From: Azotobacter vinelandii CA
GTDB lineage: Bacteria; Pseudomonadota; Gammaproteobacteria; Pseudomonadales; Pseudomonadaceae
Assembly: GCF_000380335.1 (NCBI RefSeq)
Contig: NC_021149.1
Span: forward strand, 2,346,501 to 2,410,500
Direction: 5' to 3'
DNA: 64,000 nt
Shown here: piece by piece, positions 1-10,552 of the stretch
How positions within the stretch are numbered: position 1 is the stretch's first letter
How the letters are laid out: every line of letters starts with the position of its first letter
The notes under the pieces: model-generated
Databases searched by the model: none
What the model saw: only the letters and a program-made list of their open reading frames with translations
Told to the model about the DNA's origin: nothing
Translations under genes and position numbers: made by a program

Positions 1-246
1 CTCGTCGGTGAACATCACGATCGGGCGTGGTCGGTCGCGACTGACCAGTACCACCTGCTCCATCACGTCGCGGCCGGGAGATTCGGTGTCGATGAGGATC
101 ACATCGGGGCGCACGGCCTCGACCCGCACCGGCAGATCGATGGTCAGGCCGGACTCGTCGACGACTTCGAAGCCGGCCTCGACCAGGGCGCTTTTCAGGC
201 GGCCGACCTTTTTCGGCGTGTCGTTGATCAGGAGGATGCGCAGCAT
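1..246 (-). CDS. nasT: NasT nitrate-responsive antiterminator, N-terminal part (cut by window start)
   Basis: The first 82 residues are present and begin MLRILLINDTPKKVGRLK. They form a receiver-like domain, with conserved acidic residues in the DVILIDTESPGRD segment. NasT proteins carry a C-terminal RNA-binding ANTAR domain that stops Rho-independent termination in the leader of nitrate and nitrite assimilation operons; that part lies outside the window. The ATG overlaps the end of nasS by 19 bases, so the two are co-transcribed and probably translationally coupled. In the family, NasS holds NasT inactive until nitrate or nitrite is bound. The identification relies on this N-terminus together with the nasS neighbour. 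Confidence 0.9.
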   Translation of the reverse strand, partial: MLRILLINDTPKKVGRLKSALVEAGFEVVDESGLTIDLPVRVEAVRPDVILIDTESPGRDVMEQVVLVSRDRPRPIVMFTDE

Positions 247-1478
247 GGGGATGGTCCTTGGTCATCGGCCGAGGAGGGCAGCTCGCTCAGGGCGTGGAGG
301 TCGAAGCTGCGGGCATAGGCCGCGGGGTCGGAGCCGTCCCAGCGCCTGCCGTCCAGCAGGGTGGCGCTGCGCATGGCCGTGGCGGGCTGCGCCATGCCGA
401 GAGCGCCGGCGGCATCGCGATACAGTTCGAGCTGCTGCACCCGAGTGGCGATGGCCAGGTAATCCGGGTCTTCGCGCAGCAGTCCCCAACGGCGGAACTG
501 GGTCATGAACCAGAGACCGTCGGAGAGATAGGGCAGGTTGACCTCGCCGTCGCCATGAAAGCGCAGGGCATGGCTGTCGCGCCAGGCATGGCCGTTGCCG
601 TCCTCGTAGTCGCCGAGAAAGCGCGGTTCGATCACCTGGCGCGGTGCGGCCACGTATTCGTCGGCGCTGATCAGTTGCGCGGTGCCGGCCTTGTTCTCTT
701 CGCTGGCGTCGATGAAGCGGCTCGCTTCCAGCACGGCCATGATCAGGGCGCGGGCGGTATTGGGGTACTGCTCGGCGAAGGCACGGGTGCAGCCGAGGAC
801 TTTCTCCGGGTGGTCCGGCCAGATCGACTGGCTGGTAGCGATGGTGAAACCCATGCCCTGGTCGATGGCGTGGGCGCCCCAGGGCTCTCCGGCGCAGAAA
901 CCGTCGATGCGGCCGGCGCGCAAGTGCTCGACCATCTGCGGCGGCGGCACCACCAGGGTGTTCACGTCCGCGAGGGGGTGGATGCCCAGGCTGGCGAGCC
1001 AGTAGTAGAGCCAGAGGGCATGGGTGCCGGTCGGAAAGGTCTGGGCCAGGGTGAGCTTCGCGCTGCTCTGGCGCACATGCCGGACCAGTGTCTCGCCACT
1101 GCACACCCCGGCTTGCCGGAGCGGGGTCGACAGGTTGATGCTCTGGCCGTTCTGGTTGAGGCCCATCAGCACCGCCATGTCGGTCGCCGGTGCGCCGCCG
1201 ATGCCGAGCTGCATGCTGTAGATCAGTCCGTACAGTCCCTGGGCGGCATCCAGTTCGCCGCTGAGCAACTTGTCGCGCAGGCCCGACCAGGATACCTGGC
1301 GCTTGAGATTGAGGGTCAGCCCATAGGGTTCGGCGAAACCCTGGGTCGCGGCGACGATCAGCGAGGCGGAGTCGGTGAGCGGCATGAAGCCCAGGTTGAT
1401 CGAGCTCTTCTCGGGGGCATCACTGCCCGCGACCCAGGCCCGGGCATCCGCTCTGGAAGTTGCGTGGTGGTCTGTCAT
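228..1478 (-). CDS. nasS: NasS nitrate/nitrite sensor, NrtA-like periplasmic-binding-protein fold
   Basis: About 416 residues related to the nitrate-binding proteins NrtA and CynA. Seen early: SSINLGFMPLTDSASLIVAA, typical of this family. Later segments GRIDGFCAGEPWG and LGCTRAFAEQYP are also characteristic. There is no signal peptide, which fits NasS as a cytoplasmic sensor rather than a transporter component. NasS binds NasT without nitrate and releases it when nitrate or nitrite is present. The start MTDHHATSR was chosen because it lies just before the conserved region with a GGAAAA-like site upstream. A start 24 codons earlier exists but has no ribosome-binding site. nasT follows directly. 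Confidence 0.9.
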   Translation of the reverse strand: MTDHHATSRADARAWVAGSDAPEKSSINLGFMPLTDSASLIVAATQGFAEPYGLTLNLKRQVSWSGLRDKLLSGELDAAQGLYGLIYSMQLGIGGAPATDMAVLMGLNQNGQSINLSTPLRQAGVCSGETLVRHVRQSSAKLTLAQTFPTGTHALWLYYWLASLGIHPLADVNTLVVPPPQMVEHLRAGRIDGFCAGEPWGAHAIDQGMGFTIATSQSIWPDHPEKVLGCTRAFAEQYPNTARALIMAVLEASRFIDASEENKAGTAQLISADEYVAAPRQVIEPRFLGDYEDGNGHAWRDSHALRFHGDGEVNLPYLSDGLWFMTQFRRWGLLREDPDYLAIATRVQQLELYRDAAGALGMAQPATAMRSATLLDGRRWDGSDPAAYARSFDLHALSELPSSADDQGPSPCCASS

Positions 1479-1671
1479 GGTGTTTTCCGGCGCTGGACGA
1501 AAAGGCGTCGCCTCGACAACTGCCTGGGGCAGGGCCGAAAACGACGCCATTGTCGATGAATGGGGCCCCGCCGTTGGGACCGCCGATGTTGCTGGACTCG
1601 AGGCAACCGATGCGCCAGGAGCCGGGACATATCGGTCTTTCGGCTTGCCGTCACTCTAGCGCAGGAGCGCA

Positions 1672-1707
1672 GAAAAGAAGAAGCCCCGCACGGGGCGGGG
1701 CTTCTTC
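1672..1707 (-). terminator. Rho-independent terminator of acnB
   Basis: The 12-bp stem GAAGAAGCCCCG / CGGGGCTTCTTC (1677-1688 and 1696-1707) is followed on the minus strand by a TTTTCT tract. It sits just beyond the acnB stop codon. Confidence 0.85.
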
Positions 1708-1725
1708 GTTCAGCGCGCGAGACGC

Positions 1726-4335
1726 TTAGACCTGGAGGACCGGGAGTTCGGCCTTGGCGGCCGCTTCCTTGTACTCGGCGATCTGGTCGAAGGACAGGTA
1801 GCGATAGATATCGGCAGCCATGGTGTCGATGTTCTTCGCGTATTCCATGTATTCCTCGACGGTCGGCAGCTTGCCGAGGATCGAGGCGACCGACGCCAGT
1901 TCGGCGGAGGCCAGGAACACGTTGGTCGCATCGCCCAGACGGTTCGGGAAGTTACGGGTCGAGGTGGAGACCACAGTCGAACCGGTCTGTACGCGGGCCT
2001 GGTTACCCATGCACAGCGAGCAGCCCGGCATTTCCATGCGCGCACCGGCCTTGCCGTAGATGCCGTAGTAGCCTTCCTCGGTCAGCTGGTGGGCGTCCAT
2101 CTTGGTCGGCGGAGCCAGCCACAGACGGGTCGGGATGCCGCCCTTGACCTTGTCGAGCAGCTTGCCGGCGGCGCGGAAGTGACCGATGTTGGTCATGCAG
2201 GAACCGATGAACACTTCGTCGATCTTCTGGCCGGCGACGCTGGACAGCAGACGGGCGTCGTCCGGATCGTTCGGCGCGCAGAGGACCGGTTCCTTGACGT
2301 CGGCCAGATCGATTTCGATCACGGCGGCGTATTCGGCGTCCTTGTCGGCTTCCAGCAGTTGCGGCTTGGCCAGCCAGGCTTCCATCGCCTGGGCACGACG
2401 CTCCAGGGTGCGCGGATCGCCATAGCCTTCGCCGATCATCCAGCGCAGCATGGTGATGTTGGACTTCAGGTACTCGGCAATGGCCTTTTCCGGCAGCTTG
2501 ATGGTGCAGCCGGCAGCCGAACGCTCGGCGGAGGCGTCGGACAGCTCGAACGCCTGCTCGACGGTCAGGTCGTTCAGACCTTCGATCTCGAGGATGCGGC
2601 CGGAGAAGATGTTCTTCTTGCCCTTCTTCTCGACGGTCAGCAGGCCGGCCTGGATGGCGTAGTAGGGGATGGCATGCACCAGGTCACGCAGGGTGATACC
2701 GGGCTGCAGCTTGCCCTTGAAGCGCACCAGCACGGATTCCGGCATGTCCAGCGGCATCACGCCGGTGGCGGCGGCGAAGGCGACCAGGCCGGAACCGGCC
2801 GGGAAGGAGATGCCGATCGGGAAGCGGGTGTGCGAGTCGCCACCGGTACCCACGGTGTCCGGCAGCAGCATGCGGTTCAGCCAGCTGTGGATGATGCCGT
2901 CGCCAGGACGCAGGGACACGCCGCTGCGGTTCATGATGAAGTCCGGCAGGGTGTGGTGGGTCTTGACGTCGATGGGCTTCGGATAGGCGGCGGTGTGGCA
3001 GAAGGACTGCATCACCAGGTCGGCGGAGAAGCCCAGGCAGGCCAGGTCCTTCAGCTCGTCGCGGGTCATCGGGCCGGTGGTGTCCTGGGAGCCGACGGTG
3101 GTCATCTTCGGTTCGCAGTAGGTGCCCGGACGGACGCCCTTGCCTTCCGGCAGGCCGCAGGCGCGACCGACCATCTTCTGGGCCAGGCTGTAGCCCTTGC
3201 CGCTGTCGGCCGGCGCTTCCGGCTTCTTGAACAGGGTGGAGGGAGCCAGGCCCAGCTCGGCGCGGGCCTTCTCGGTCAGGCCGCGGCCGATGATCAGCGG
3301 GATGCGGCCGCCGGCGCGGACTTCGTCGAGCAGCACGTCGGTCTTCAGCGCGAAGGTGGTGACCAGCTCGTCGCTGCCGTTGCGGCGCACTTCGCCCTTG
3401 ACCGGGTAGACGTCGATCACGTCGCCCATGGCCAGGTTGGTGCAGTCGAATTCGATCGGCAGGGCGCCGGCGTCTTCCATGGTGTTGTAGAAGATCGGGG
3501 CGATCTTGGTGCCGAAGCAGAAACCACCAGCGCGCTTGTTCGGCACGTAGGGGATGTCGTCGCCGAAGAACCACAGCACCGAGTTGGTGGCGGACTTGCG
3601 GGAGGAGCCGGTACCGACCACGTCACCGACGTAGGCAACCGGGAAGCCCTTGGCCTTGACCGCTTCGATCTGCTTCAGCGGACCGACGGAGCCCGGCTGG
3701 ATCGGCTCGATGCCGTCGCGGGCCATCTTCAGCATGGCCAGGGCGTGCAGCGGGATGTCGGGGCGCGACCAGGCGTCCGGAGCCGGGGACAGGTCGTCGG
3801 TGTTGGTTTCGCCCGGGACCTTGAACACGGTCAGGGTGACTTTTTCCGGAACGGCGGGCTTGGCGGTGAACCACTCGCCGTCGGCCCAGGACTGCAGCAC
3901 GGCCTTGGCGGCGGCATTGCCCTTCTTGGCGCGCTCGGAGACGTCATGGAAGGCGTCGAACATCAGCAGGGTGTGCTTGAGCTGTTCGGCGGCGGCGTTG
4001 GCCAGCTCGGCGCTGTCCAGCAGTTCGACCAGGGTGGCGATGTTGTAGCCGCCTTGCATGGTGCCCAGCAGCTCGATGGCGCGGGTCTTGCCGATCAGCG
4101 GGGAAGCGGCTTCGCCCTTGGCGATGGCGGAGAGGAAACCGGCCTTGACGTAGGCTGCCTCGTCCACGCCCGGCGGAACACGGTTGGTGATCAGGTCAAG
4201 CAGGAATTCTTCTTCGCCGGCCGGCGGATTCTTCAGCAATTCGACCAGAGCAGCGGTCTGTTCGGCATTCAGCGGCTGGGGCACGACACCCAGGGCGGCA
4301 CGCTCAGCTACGTGTTTGCGGTAGGCTTCAAGCAC
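1726..4335 (-). CDS. acnB: Aconitate hydratase B (bifunctional aconitase / 2-methylisocitrate dehydratase)
   Basis: 869 residues, the usual AcnB length. It interconverts citrate and isocitrate in the TCA cycle in the cytosol, using a [4Fe-4S] cluster. The cluster cysteines are visible in GSCMTN (about residue 709) and in CSLC (about 768 and 771), matching the spacing in E. coli AcnB. The B-type order is present: N-terminal HEAT-like domain, then the swivel domain, then the catalytic domains. The start is a GTG read as MLEAYRKHV, preceded by GAGGG at 7-base spacing. An upstream in-frame ATG 33 codons earlier would add residues unlike the family. Apo-AcnB binds its own mRNA in enterobacteria; whether it does here is unknown. 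The gene stands alone, with its own terminator. Confidence 0.97.
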   Translation of the reverse strand: MLEAYRKHVAERAALGVVPQPLNAEQTAALVELLKNPPAGEEEFLLDLITNRVPPGVDEAAYVKAGFLSAIAKGEAASPLIGKTRAIELLGTMQGGYNIATLVELLDSAELANAAAEQLKHTLLMFDAFHDVSERAKKGNAAAKAVLQSWADGEWFTAKPAVPEKVTLTVFKVPGETNTDDLSPAPDAWSRPDIPLHALAMLKMARDGIEPIQPGSVGPLKQIEAVKAKGFPVAYVGDVVGTGSSRKSATNSVLWFFGDDIPYVPNKRAGGFCFGTKIAPIFYNTMEDAGALPIEFDCTNLAMGDVIDVYPVKGEVRRNGSDELVTTFALKTDVLLDEVRAGGRIPLIIGRGLTEKARAELGLAPSTLFKKPEAPADSGKGYSLAQKMVGRACGLPEGKGVRPGTYCEPKMTTVGSQDTTGPMTRDELKDLACLGFSADLVMQSFCHTAAYPKPIDVKTHHTLPDFIMNRSGVSLRPGDGIIHSWLNRMLLPDTVGTGGDSHTRFPIGISFPAGSGLVAFAAATGVMPLDMPESVLVRFKGKLQPGITLRDLVHAIPYYAIQAGLLTVEKKGKKNIFSGRILEIEGLNDLTVEQAFELSDASAERSAAGCTIKLPEKAIAEYLKSNITMLRWMIGEGYGDPRTLERRAQAMEAWLAKPQLLEADKDAEYAAVIEIDLADVKEPVLCAPNDPDDARLLSSVAGQKIDEVFIGSCMTNIGHFRAAGKLLDKVKGGIPTRLWLAPPTKMDAHQLTEEGYYGIYGKAGARMEMPGCSLCMGNQARVQTGSTVVSTSTRNFPNRLGDATNVFLASAELASVASILGKLPTVEEYMEYAKNIDTMAADIYRYLSFDQIAEYKEAAAKAELPVLQV

Positions 4336-4455
4336 AGTTTTACCCTCATCAGTGGTCCCGGGAGCTTCCGGAACACTTATCCCGGGAATCTCCGCACGCA
4401 AGCGCCTTAGCCACTTTATGGGCGGCACGGCCAAGGTTGCGGTGATCCCCCTCCA

Positions 4456-4569
4456 GAAGCTGTTTTCAAAGTTTTACGCCGAGGGAGGGGAGGCACCCGG
4501 CACCCTGTGGCGGGATGCCTGCGCCGTTCCTCGGGTCAACTGTGCTCGTGACGCTTTGAAAACAGCTTC
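4456..4569. repeat. 16-bp perfect inverted repeat upstream of acnB
   Basis: GAAGCTGTTTTCAAAG (4456-4471) and its exact reverse complement CTTTGAAAACAGCTTC (4554-4569) are separated by 82 bases. They lie 121-234 bases upstream of the acnB start, in the 381-base gap between acnB and the divergent DUF1289 gene. The gap holds no other gene that I can see. The arms could be two copies of an operator or a long-range RNA hairpin; neither is proven. Confidence 0.6.
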
Positions 4570-4716
4570 GACTGGACAGTGGTGCCAAAAAGGCGTTGGC
4601 AGTTTACTGGAAAGCGATGGCCGAGTTAAAGCTGCCAGAGGCTTCAAGCGGGTGACCGGGCCTAGACAAAGGGCTAAGATACCCCCGTTTTCCGCTTTCA
4701 CCGGCCTCTCTCACCC

Positions 4717-5193
4717 ATGTCTCATCAGCGCATCAAGACGCCCTGTATCGGTCGCTGCTCGACGGTCTATGGCGATCTGGTCTGCCGGGGCTGCAAGCGC
4801 TTCCACTACGAGGTGGTGAACTGGAACCAGTACGCCGAGGTGGAGAAGCGCGCCGTCTGGGGGCGCCTGGAGGCCTTGCTGGTGCAGGTGGTGCAGGCCA
4901 AGCTGGAGGTGTTCGACGCGCAGCGTCTGCGCGATCAACTGGAACAGCGGCAGATCCGCTTCCTGGCCGAACAGTCGGTGTATTGCTGGGCCTACCAATT
5001 GATCGCCCGCGGCGCTCGGGCGATCAACCAGCTCGAGGCTTATGGCATCGCTCTGTTGCCGGAATTCCGCGATTGGGAGCTGCCGGCTCTGCGCGATGCC
5101 ATCGACCGCGAGTTCTTCCTGCTTTCCGAGGCTCATTACGAGCGCTACATCGCGCCGCGTTTTCTGCGCGGGGAGCTGCAGATGCGTGTTTGA
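4717..5193 (+). CDS. DUF1289-type small cysteine-rich protein
   Basis: 158 residues. The N-terminal 30 residues carry the DUF1289 signature, four cysteines in C-x3-C plus C-x2-C (TPCIGRCS and CRGCKRFH), typical of a small metal or Fe-S site. The next residues (VVNWNQYAEVEKRAVWGRL) complete that domain. The remaining ~110 residues are predicted helical, with no motif I recognise. It is transcribed divergently from acnB and lies 76 bases upstream of miaE on the same strand. The function of this family is not established. Confidence 0.8.
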   Translation: MSHQRIKTPCIGRCSTVYGDLVCRGCKRFHYEVVNWNQYAEVEKRAVWGRLEALLVQVVQAKLEVFDAQRLRDQLEQRQIRFLAEQSVYCWAYQLIARGARAINQLEAYGIALLPEFRDWELPALRDAIDREFFLLSEAHYERYIAPRFLRGELQMRV

Positions 5194-5233
5194 GAACGGA
5201 TGCGGCCGGCTCCTCCGTCCTGGGCGGGAGCCG

Positions 5234-5239
5234 TATAAT
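5234..5239 (+). promoter_or_regulatory. Possible -10 element (TATAAT) for miaE
   Basis: A perfect TATAAT lies 31 bases before the miaE ATG, directly after a 7-bp hairpin (CGGCTCC/GGAGCCG, 5207-5233). No good -35 is seen at the right distance, so the call is weak. Confidence 0.35.
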
Positions 5240-5269
5240 GCCTAGCCCTCCAAGTCCAGTCAGATTGCC

Positions 5270-5872
5270 ATGTCCCTGCTTCCCGAAATCGAAAGTTTCC
5301 TGCTCTGCCCGACACCCCGGGCCTGGATCGAGCAGGCGTTACAGCATCCCGAGATCCTGTTGATCGATCACGCCAACTGCGAGAAGAAGGCGGCTGGCAC
5401 GGCATTGACCCTGTTGTTCCGGCATGTCGACAAGGAGGACCTGCAGTATAAGTTGTCGCGCCTGGCGCGCGAAGAGCTGCGCCATTTCGAGCAGGTGGCC
5501 GAACTGATGAAAAAGCGTGGCGTCGTCTACCGGCCGCTCAGTGCTTCGCTCTACGCCCAGCGCCTGCACGCGCATATCCGCAAGAGCGAGCCGGGTCGGC
5601 TGATCGATACCTTGATCGTCGGCGCCTACATCGAGGCTCGCTCCTGCGAGCGTTTCCATCGTCTGGCGCCATTCCTCGACGAGGAACTGGGGCGCTTCTA
5701 CGTCTCGCTGCTCGCCTCGGAGGCGCGGCACTATCAGGACTATCTGGGCATGGCCCGCCAGTATGCCGGCGAGCCGATCGACGAGCGCGTGGCCTTCTTC
5801 GCCGAGATCGAGCGCCAGGCGATCCTTGTCCCGGATACGGAGTTCCGTTTCCATAGCGGTGCGTCGGCCTGA
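5270..5872 (+). CDS. miaE: tRNA 2-methylthio-N6-isopentenyladenosine hydroxylase MiaE
   Basis: 200 residues, the normal size for MiaE. It hydroxylates ms2i6A-37 to ms2io6A in tRNAs reading UNN codons, using O2 and a ferritin-like diiron centre. Iron-ligand motifs are visible in order: an early Glu/His region (DHANCEKKAAG), LAREELRHFEQV (E-x2-H), the Glu in GAYIEARSCERF, and SEARHYQDY (E-x2-H). It follows the DUF1289 gene by 76 bases and probably has its own promoter. MiaE occurs in Pseudomonas and Salmonella but not in E. coli. Confidence 0.95.
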   Translation: MSLLPEIESFLLCPTPRAWIEQALQHPEILLIDHANCEKKAAGTALTLLFRHVDKEDLQYKLSRLAREELRHFEQVAELMKKRGVVYRPLSASLYAQRLHAHIRKSEPGRLIDTLIVGAYIEARSCERFHRLAPFLDEELGRFYVSLLASEARHYQDYLGMARQYAGEPIDERVAFFAEIERQAILVPDTEFRFHSGASA

Positions 5873-6025
5873 CCGCCGTTCTTCCCGGATTGGCTTCGGG
5901 CGTCACGGGGCGAACGAGAAGCGCATGCCGCCGTGGCTTCCTCGTTCCGTGCGTCCGGTGCGAGATGCATGAGGTGCACTCGATGAGGCGCGGACAGGCT
6001 CGGGCGGCGGGGCGGGCTTTGGCCC

Positions 6026-6751
6026 TCAGTCGATGGGAAAGGGTGTCAGGTGGTAGCCGCTTCCGTCGACTTGCAGTACCCAGCCCTGTCGGTTCCAGTC
6101 GCCCAGGACTATGCGCCGGGCCTGACGGCCGTCGACCTGCAGTTCGTGCACGGCGGGGCGGTGGGTATGGCCATGGATCAGGGTCAGCACGCCGTGGGCG
6201 GCCATGATCCGCGGCACTTCTTCAGGAGTGACATCGACGATTTCGGTGGCCTTCCGGCGGACCTGCATGCGGCTGGCATCGCGCCATTTGCGCGCCAGTT
6301 GTCGGCGCTTGGAGAGGGGCAGGTGGCGCAGGAGCCATACCGACACCGGGTTGCGCAGGCGTCGGCGAAAGCGCATGTAGGCGATGTCGCGGGTGCACAG
6401 GGTATCGCCATGCATCAGCAGCACGGGAGCGCCGTTCAGGATGACGCGGCTGGGGTCGCGCAGAAGGGTGCAACCAGCCTGGCGGCAGAACGAGTGGCCG
6501 ACGAGGAAGTCGCGGTTGCCGTGCATCAGGAAGACCCGCGTGCCCCGTTCCGCCACTTCGCGAAGGGCTGCGGCGATGTCGCGCTGGAAGGATGTCATGG
6601 CGTCGTCACCGATCCAGGCCTCGAAGAAATCGCCGAGGATGTACAGGGCTTCGGCCTGGCTGGCACGCTCCTTCAGGAAGCGTAGAAACGCCCGGGCTAT
6701 GTCCGGGCGCTCCTCGTCGAGATGCAGATCCGAGATCAGCAGTGTGGTCAT
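6026..6751 (-). CDS. lpxH: UDP-2,3-diacylglucosamine diphosphatase LpxH
   Basis: 241 residues. LpxH hydrolyses UDP-2,3-diacylglucosamine to lipid X plus UMP, the fourth step of lipid A synthesis, at the inner face of the cytoplasmic membrane. The calcineurin-like metallophosphatase motifs appear in order: ISDLHLD near the N-terminus, [24 protein letters not shown] and IHGHTHRP. Together they form the two-Mn site. ppiB lies 5 bases upstream on the same strand, so ppiB-lpxH is an operon, as in Pseudomonas. Confidence 0.97.
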   Translation of the reverse strand: MTTLLISDLHLDEERPDIARAFLRFLKERASQAEALYILGDFFEAWIGDDAMTSFQRDIAAALREVAERGTRVFLMHGNRDFLVGHSFCRQAGCTLLRDPSRVILNGAPVLLMHGDTLCTRDIAYMRFRRRLRNPVSVWLLRHLPLSKRRQLARKWRDASRMQVRRKATEIVDVTPEEVPRIMAAHGVLTLIHGHTHRPAVHELQVDGRQARRIVLGDWNRQGWVLQVDGSGYHLTPFPID

Positions 6752-6756
6752 CGGGA

Positions 6757-7251
6757 TTATTCGACGATCTCGGCCTTCTCGATGATCACGTCGTCCACCG
6801 GCACGTCACCATGGCCGGCGCGGCTGCCGGTGGCTACGCTCTTGATCCTGTCGACCACATCGGTGCCCTCGACCACTTCACCGAATACGGCGTAGCCCCA
6901 GCCGTGCGCGGTCGGCGCAGTGTGGTCGAGAAAGGCGTTGTCCTTGACGTTGATGAAGAACTGCGCGCTGGCCGAGTGCGGGTCGGGCGTGCGCGCCATG
7001 GCAATGGTGTATTTTTTGTTGGACAGGCCGTTGTTGGCCTCGTTTTTGATCGGTGCGCGGGTCGACTTCTGCTTCATGCCCGGCTCGAAACCGCCGCCCT
7101 GGATCATGAAGCCGTCGATCACGCGGTGGAAGATGGTGCCGTCGTAGTGGCCGTCCTTCACATACTGCTCGAAGTTGGCGGCGGTTTCCGGGGCCTTGTC
7201 GGCGAATAGCTTCAGGGTGATGGTGCCGTGGTTGGTTTGCAGCTTGATCAT
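6757..7251 (-). CDS. ppiB: Cytoplasmic peptidyl-prolyl cis-trans isomerase B (cyclophilin)
   Basis: 164 residues, a single cyclophilin domain with no signal peptide. The core motifs are [13 protein letters not shown] (catalytic Arg plus substrate-binding Phe and Met), SASAQFFIN and [18 protein letters not shown]. It catalyses proline isomerisation during protein folding. It is first in a two-gene operon with lpxH and divergent from glnS. Confidence 0.96.
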   Translation of the reverse strand: MIKLQTNHGTITLKLFADKAPETAANFEQYVKDGHYDGTIFHRVIDGFMIQGGGFEPGMKQKSTRAPIKNEANNGLSNKKYTIAMARTPDPHSASAQFFINVKDNAFLDHTAPTAHGWGYAVFGEVVEGTDVVDRIKSVATGSRAGHGDVPVDDVIIEKAEIVE

Positions 7252-7407
7252 GGCTGAGTTCCGCTGGGTGGATTGGGGATGCCCGGAGTCCGCCGGCCGA
7301 TGCTCGTTGCTGCCGGATCTCTGTCAGGGGCATGACGGGTCCGCTATGATAAGCCCTTTGCATTGGCCGGCCTACCCTGGCCGGCGCCGACATGTTTCAA
7401 GGATCCC

Positions 7408-9075
7408 ATGAGCAAGCCCGAGACTCCCGCCGCCGCGAACTTCCTCCGCCCGATCGTCCAGGCCGACCTGGAGTCGGGCAAGCACGCCAAGATCGTCACC
7501 CGCTTCCCGCCGGAGCCCAACGGCTACCTGCATATCGGCCATGCCAAGTCGATATGCCTGAACTTCGGCCTGGCCCAGGAGTTCGGTGGCGAGTGCAACC
7601 TGCGCTTCGACGACACCAACCCGGCCAAGGAAGACCAGGAGTACATCGATGCGATCAAGAGTGACGTCCGCTGGCTGGGTTTCCAGTGGGCGGGCGAGGA
7701 GCGCTACGCCTCCAGCTATTTCGATCAGCTCTACGACTGGGCGATTCATCTGATCGAGGCCGGCAAGGCCTACGTCTGCGATCTGTCGCCGGACGAGGCG
7801 CGCGAGTATCGTGGCAGCCTGACCGAGCCGGGCAGGAACAGTCCCTACCGGGAGCGCTCGGTGGAAGAGAACCTCGACCTGTTCGCGCGCATGAGGGCTG
7901 GCGAGTTCCCGGATGGCGCCCGCGCCCTGCGGGCGAAGATCGACATGGCCGCCCCGAACATGAACCTGCGCGACCCGATCCTCTATCGTATCCGCCACGC
8001 CCATCACCACCAGACCGGCGACAAGTGGTGCATCTACCCGAGCTACGATTTCACCCACGGCCAGTCGGATGCCATCGAGGGTATCACTCACTCGATCTGC
8101 ACCCTGGAGTTCGAGGATCACCGTCCGCTCTACGAGTGGTTCCTGGATAACCTGCCTGTGCCGTGCCGGCCGCGCCAGTACGAGTTCGCCCGCCTCAATC
8201 TGAATTACACCATCACCAGCAAGCGCAAGCTCAAGCAACTGGTCGACGAGGGGCATGTCGGCGGCTGGGACGACCCGCGCATGTCGACTTTGTCCGGTTA
8301 TCGCCGCCGCGGTTACACACCGGCTTCGATCCGCGCCTTCTGCGACATGATCGGTGTCAACCGCGCTGGCGGCGTGGTCGATATCGGCATGCTGGAGTTC
8401 GCCATCCGCGAGGATCTGGACGCCAACGCCGCGCGTGCCATGTGCGTGCTTAAGCCGCTGAAAGTGGTGATCACCAATTATCCGCAAGGGCGGGTCGAGA
8501 GCCTCGAGTTGCCGCGCCATCCCAAGCAGGACATGGGTGTGCGCGTGCTTCCGTTCTCCCGCGAGATCTACATCGATGCCGGCGATTTCGAGGAAACCCC
8601 TCCGGCCGGCTACAAGCGCCTGATTCCCGGTGGCGAGGTGCGCCTGCGCGGCAGCTACGTGATCCGCGCCGACGAGGCGATCAAGGACGAAGCCGGCAAC
8701 ATCGTCGAGCTACGTTGTTCCTATGACGAGAACACTCTCGGCAAGAACCCGGAAGGCCGCAAGGTCAAGGGAGTGATTCACTGGGTGCCGCTTGAGGGCA
8801 GCATTAAATGCGAGGTGCGCCTGTACGATCGTCTGTTCAAGGTCGCCAATCCGGAGAAGAGCGAAGAGGGCGGCAGTTTTCTCGATAACATCAATTCCGG
8901 CTCCCTGGTGGTGCTCACGGGCTGCCGCGCCGAGCCGTCGCTGGCCAATGCGCGCCCGGAGGAGCGCTTCCAGTTCGAGCGCGAAGGCTATTTCTGCGCC
9001 GATCTGAAGGACTCCAGGCCGGGCGCTCCGGTGTTCAACCGTACCGTCACCCTGCGCGACTCCTGGGGGCAGTGA
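7408..9075 (+). CDS. glnS: Glutaminyl-tRNA synthetase
   Basis: 555 residues, a class I synthetase. The HIGH motif is in [15 protein letters not shown] (near residue 40). The KMSKS-equivalent is TSKRKL. The C-terminal beta-barrel anticodon-binding region is complete. The start [15 protein letters not shown] is preceded by AAGGA; an in-frame ATG 15 codons earlier lacks one. A TATGAT box lies at 7345-7350. cysS begins on the base after the stop codon, so the two synthetases are translated from one mRNA. Confidence 0.97.
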   Translation: MSKPETPAAANFLRPIVQADLESGKHAKIVTRFPPEPNGYLHIGHAKSICLNFGLAQEFGGECNLRFDDTNPAKEDQEYIDAIKSDVRWLGFQWAGEERYASSYFDQLYDWAIHLIEAGKAYVCDLSPDEAREYRGSLTEPGRNSPYRERSVEENLDLFARMRAGEFPDGARALRAKIDMAAPNMNLRDPILYRIRHAHHHQTGDKWCIYPSYDFTHGQSDAIEGITHSICTLEFEDHRPLYEWFLDNLPVPCRPRQYEFARLNLNYTITSKRKLKQLVDEGHVGGWDDPRMSTLSGYRRRGYTPASIRAFCDMIGVNRAGGVVDIGMLEFAIREDLDANAARAMCVLKPLKVVITNYPQGRVESLELPRHPKQDMGVRVLPFSREIYIDAGDFEETPPAGYKRLIPGGEVRLRGSYVIRADEAIKDEAGNIVELRCSYDENTLGKNPEGRKVKGVIHWVPLEGSIKCEVRLYDRLFKVANPEKSEEGGSFLDNINSGSLVVLTGCRAEPSLANARPEERFQFEREGYFCADLKDSRPGAPVFNRTVTLRDSWGQ

Positions 9076-10461
9076 ATGACGCTTTCCATCTACAGCACCC
9101 TGTCCAAGGGCAAGGAAGCGTTCAAGCCACTGGAAGGCAACAAGGTTCGCATGTATGTATGCGGCATGACCGTCTATGACTTCTGCCACATCGGTCACGC
9201 GCGGGTGATGGTGGCGTTCGATGTGGTTTCCCGCTGGTTGCGCCATAGCGGCTACGACGTCACCTATGTGCGCAACATCACCGACATCGACGACAAGATC
9301 ATCAGGCGCGCCAACGAGAACGGCGAGTCGTTCCAGGACCTGGTCGGTCGCATGATCGCCGCCATGCACGAGGACGAGGCGCGCCTGAATGTACTGCGCC
9401 CGGACAGTGAGCCGCGCGCCACCGATCACATCGCCGGCATGCATGCGATGATCCGGACTCTGATCGACAAAAGCTATGCCTATGCACCGGGCAACGGTGA
9501 CGTCTACTACCGGGTCGGCAAGTTCGAAGGCTACGGCAAGCTGTCGCGCCGCAAGATCGAGGACCTGAAGATCGGTGCGCGCATCGAGCCTGGCGAAGCC
9601 AAGGAGGATCCGCTCGACTTCGTGCTGTGGAAGGGCGCCAAGCCGGGCGAGCCGAGCTGGGAGTCGCCCTGGGGAGCCGGTCGGCCGGGCTGGCACATCG
9701 AATGCTCGGTGATGTCCACCTGCTGCTTGGGTGAGACCTTCGACATCCATGGCGGCGGCCCGGACCTGGTTTTCCCGCACCATGAGAACGAGATCGCGCA
9801 GAGCGAGGCGGCCACCGGCAAGCGGTACGCCAACATCTGGATGCATGCCGGCGCGGTACGTGTCGACGGCGAGAAAATGTCCAAATCGCTGGGCAACTTC
9901 TTCACCATCCGTGAGGTGCTGGAGAAATACCATCCCGAAGTGGTGCGTTATCTGCTGGTATCCAGCCACTACCGGAGTCCGATCAACTACTCCGAGGACA
10001 GTCTGCGCGAGGCCAGGGCCGCGCTGGAGCGTTTCTACAACGCGCTCAAGGGCCTGCCGGCTGCGCAGCCCACTGGTGGCGATGAGTATGTGGCGCGCTT
10101 CAACGCGGCGATGAACGATGACTTCAACACCCCGGAGGCCTGCGCCGTGTTGTTCGAACTGGCGCGCGAGGTCAATCGCCTGCGTGACACGGATTTGCAA
10201 TCCGCTGCATCGTTGGCTGCGCGTCTGAAGGAGCTGGGTGGCCTGCTCGGCGTGTTGCAGTTGGAGCCGGAGGCCTTCCTGCAGGCCGGCGCTGCGGACA
10301 GGGTGGATGCCGCCGAAGTTGAAGCGCTGATCGCTGCGCGCCTCGCTGCGCGTGCCGGAAAGAACTGGGCCGAGTCCGACCGCATTCGCGACCAGCTTGC
10401 TGCCATGGGCGTATTGCTGGAAGACGGTAAGAACGGCACCACCTGGCGCCTGGTCGACTGA
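9076..10461 (+). CDS. cysS: Cysteinyl-tRNA synthetase
   Basis: 461 residues, a class I synthetase. Motifs: [15 protein letters not shown] (first zinc Cys plus HIGH), a zinc site completed by the ECSVMS Cys and by the His and Glu of [11 protein letters not shown], and [10 protein letters not shown]-terminal DALR-like helical anticodon domain follows. It directly abuts glnS (TGA then ATG with no gap), the conserved arrangement in Pseudomonas. A bidirectional terminator follows. Confidence 0.98.
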   Translation: MTLSIYSTLSKGKEAFKPLEGNKVRMYVCGMTVYDFCHIGHARVMVAFDVVSRWLRHSGYDVTYVRNITDIDDKIIRRANENGESFQDLVGRMIAAMHEDEARLNVLRPDSEPRATDHIAGMHAMIRTLIDKSYAYAPGNGDVYYRVGKFEGYGKLSRRKIEDLKIGARIEPGEAKEDPLDFVLWKGAKPGEPSWESPWGAGRPGWHIECSVMSTCCLGETFDIHGGGPDLVFPHHENEIAQSEAATGKRYANIWMHAGAVRVDGEKMSKSLGNFFTIREVLEKYHPEVVRYLLVSSHYRSPINYSEDSLREARAALERFYNALKGLPAAQPTGGDEYVARFNAAMNDDFNTPEACAVLFELAREVNRLRDTDLQSAASLAARLKELGGLLGVLQLEPEAFLQAGAADRVDAAEVEALIAARLAARAGKNWAESDRIRDQLAAMGVLLEDGKNGTTWRLVD

Positions 10462-10507
10462 GGAGCATCTTCGGAAGAGCAAGGCGCCGGAGGTGCGCCT
10501 GTGGGCG

Positions 10508-10535
10508 GAAAATGGCACTCCAGGGTGCCATTTTC
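10508..10535. terminator. Bidirectional terminator between cysS and folD
   Basis: The 11-bp perfect stem GAAAATGGCAC / GTGCCATTTTC has a 6-base loop. The A/T-rich ends supply a U-tract in both directions. It serves convergent cysS and folD. Confidence 0.85.
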
Positions 10536-10552
10536 ATAGGGGGCTGTTCTGG

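Noticed and set aside
258-1559. Long plus-strand open frame opposite nasS
   Set aside because: It is a GC-rich antisense shadow of nasS, with no family features and no start signal.
2089-4410. 773-codon plus-strand open frame opposite acnB
   Set aside because: Composition is typical of an antisense frame (Gly, His, Gln and Asp rich), and acnB on the other strand is unambiguous.
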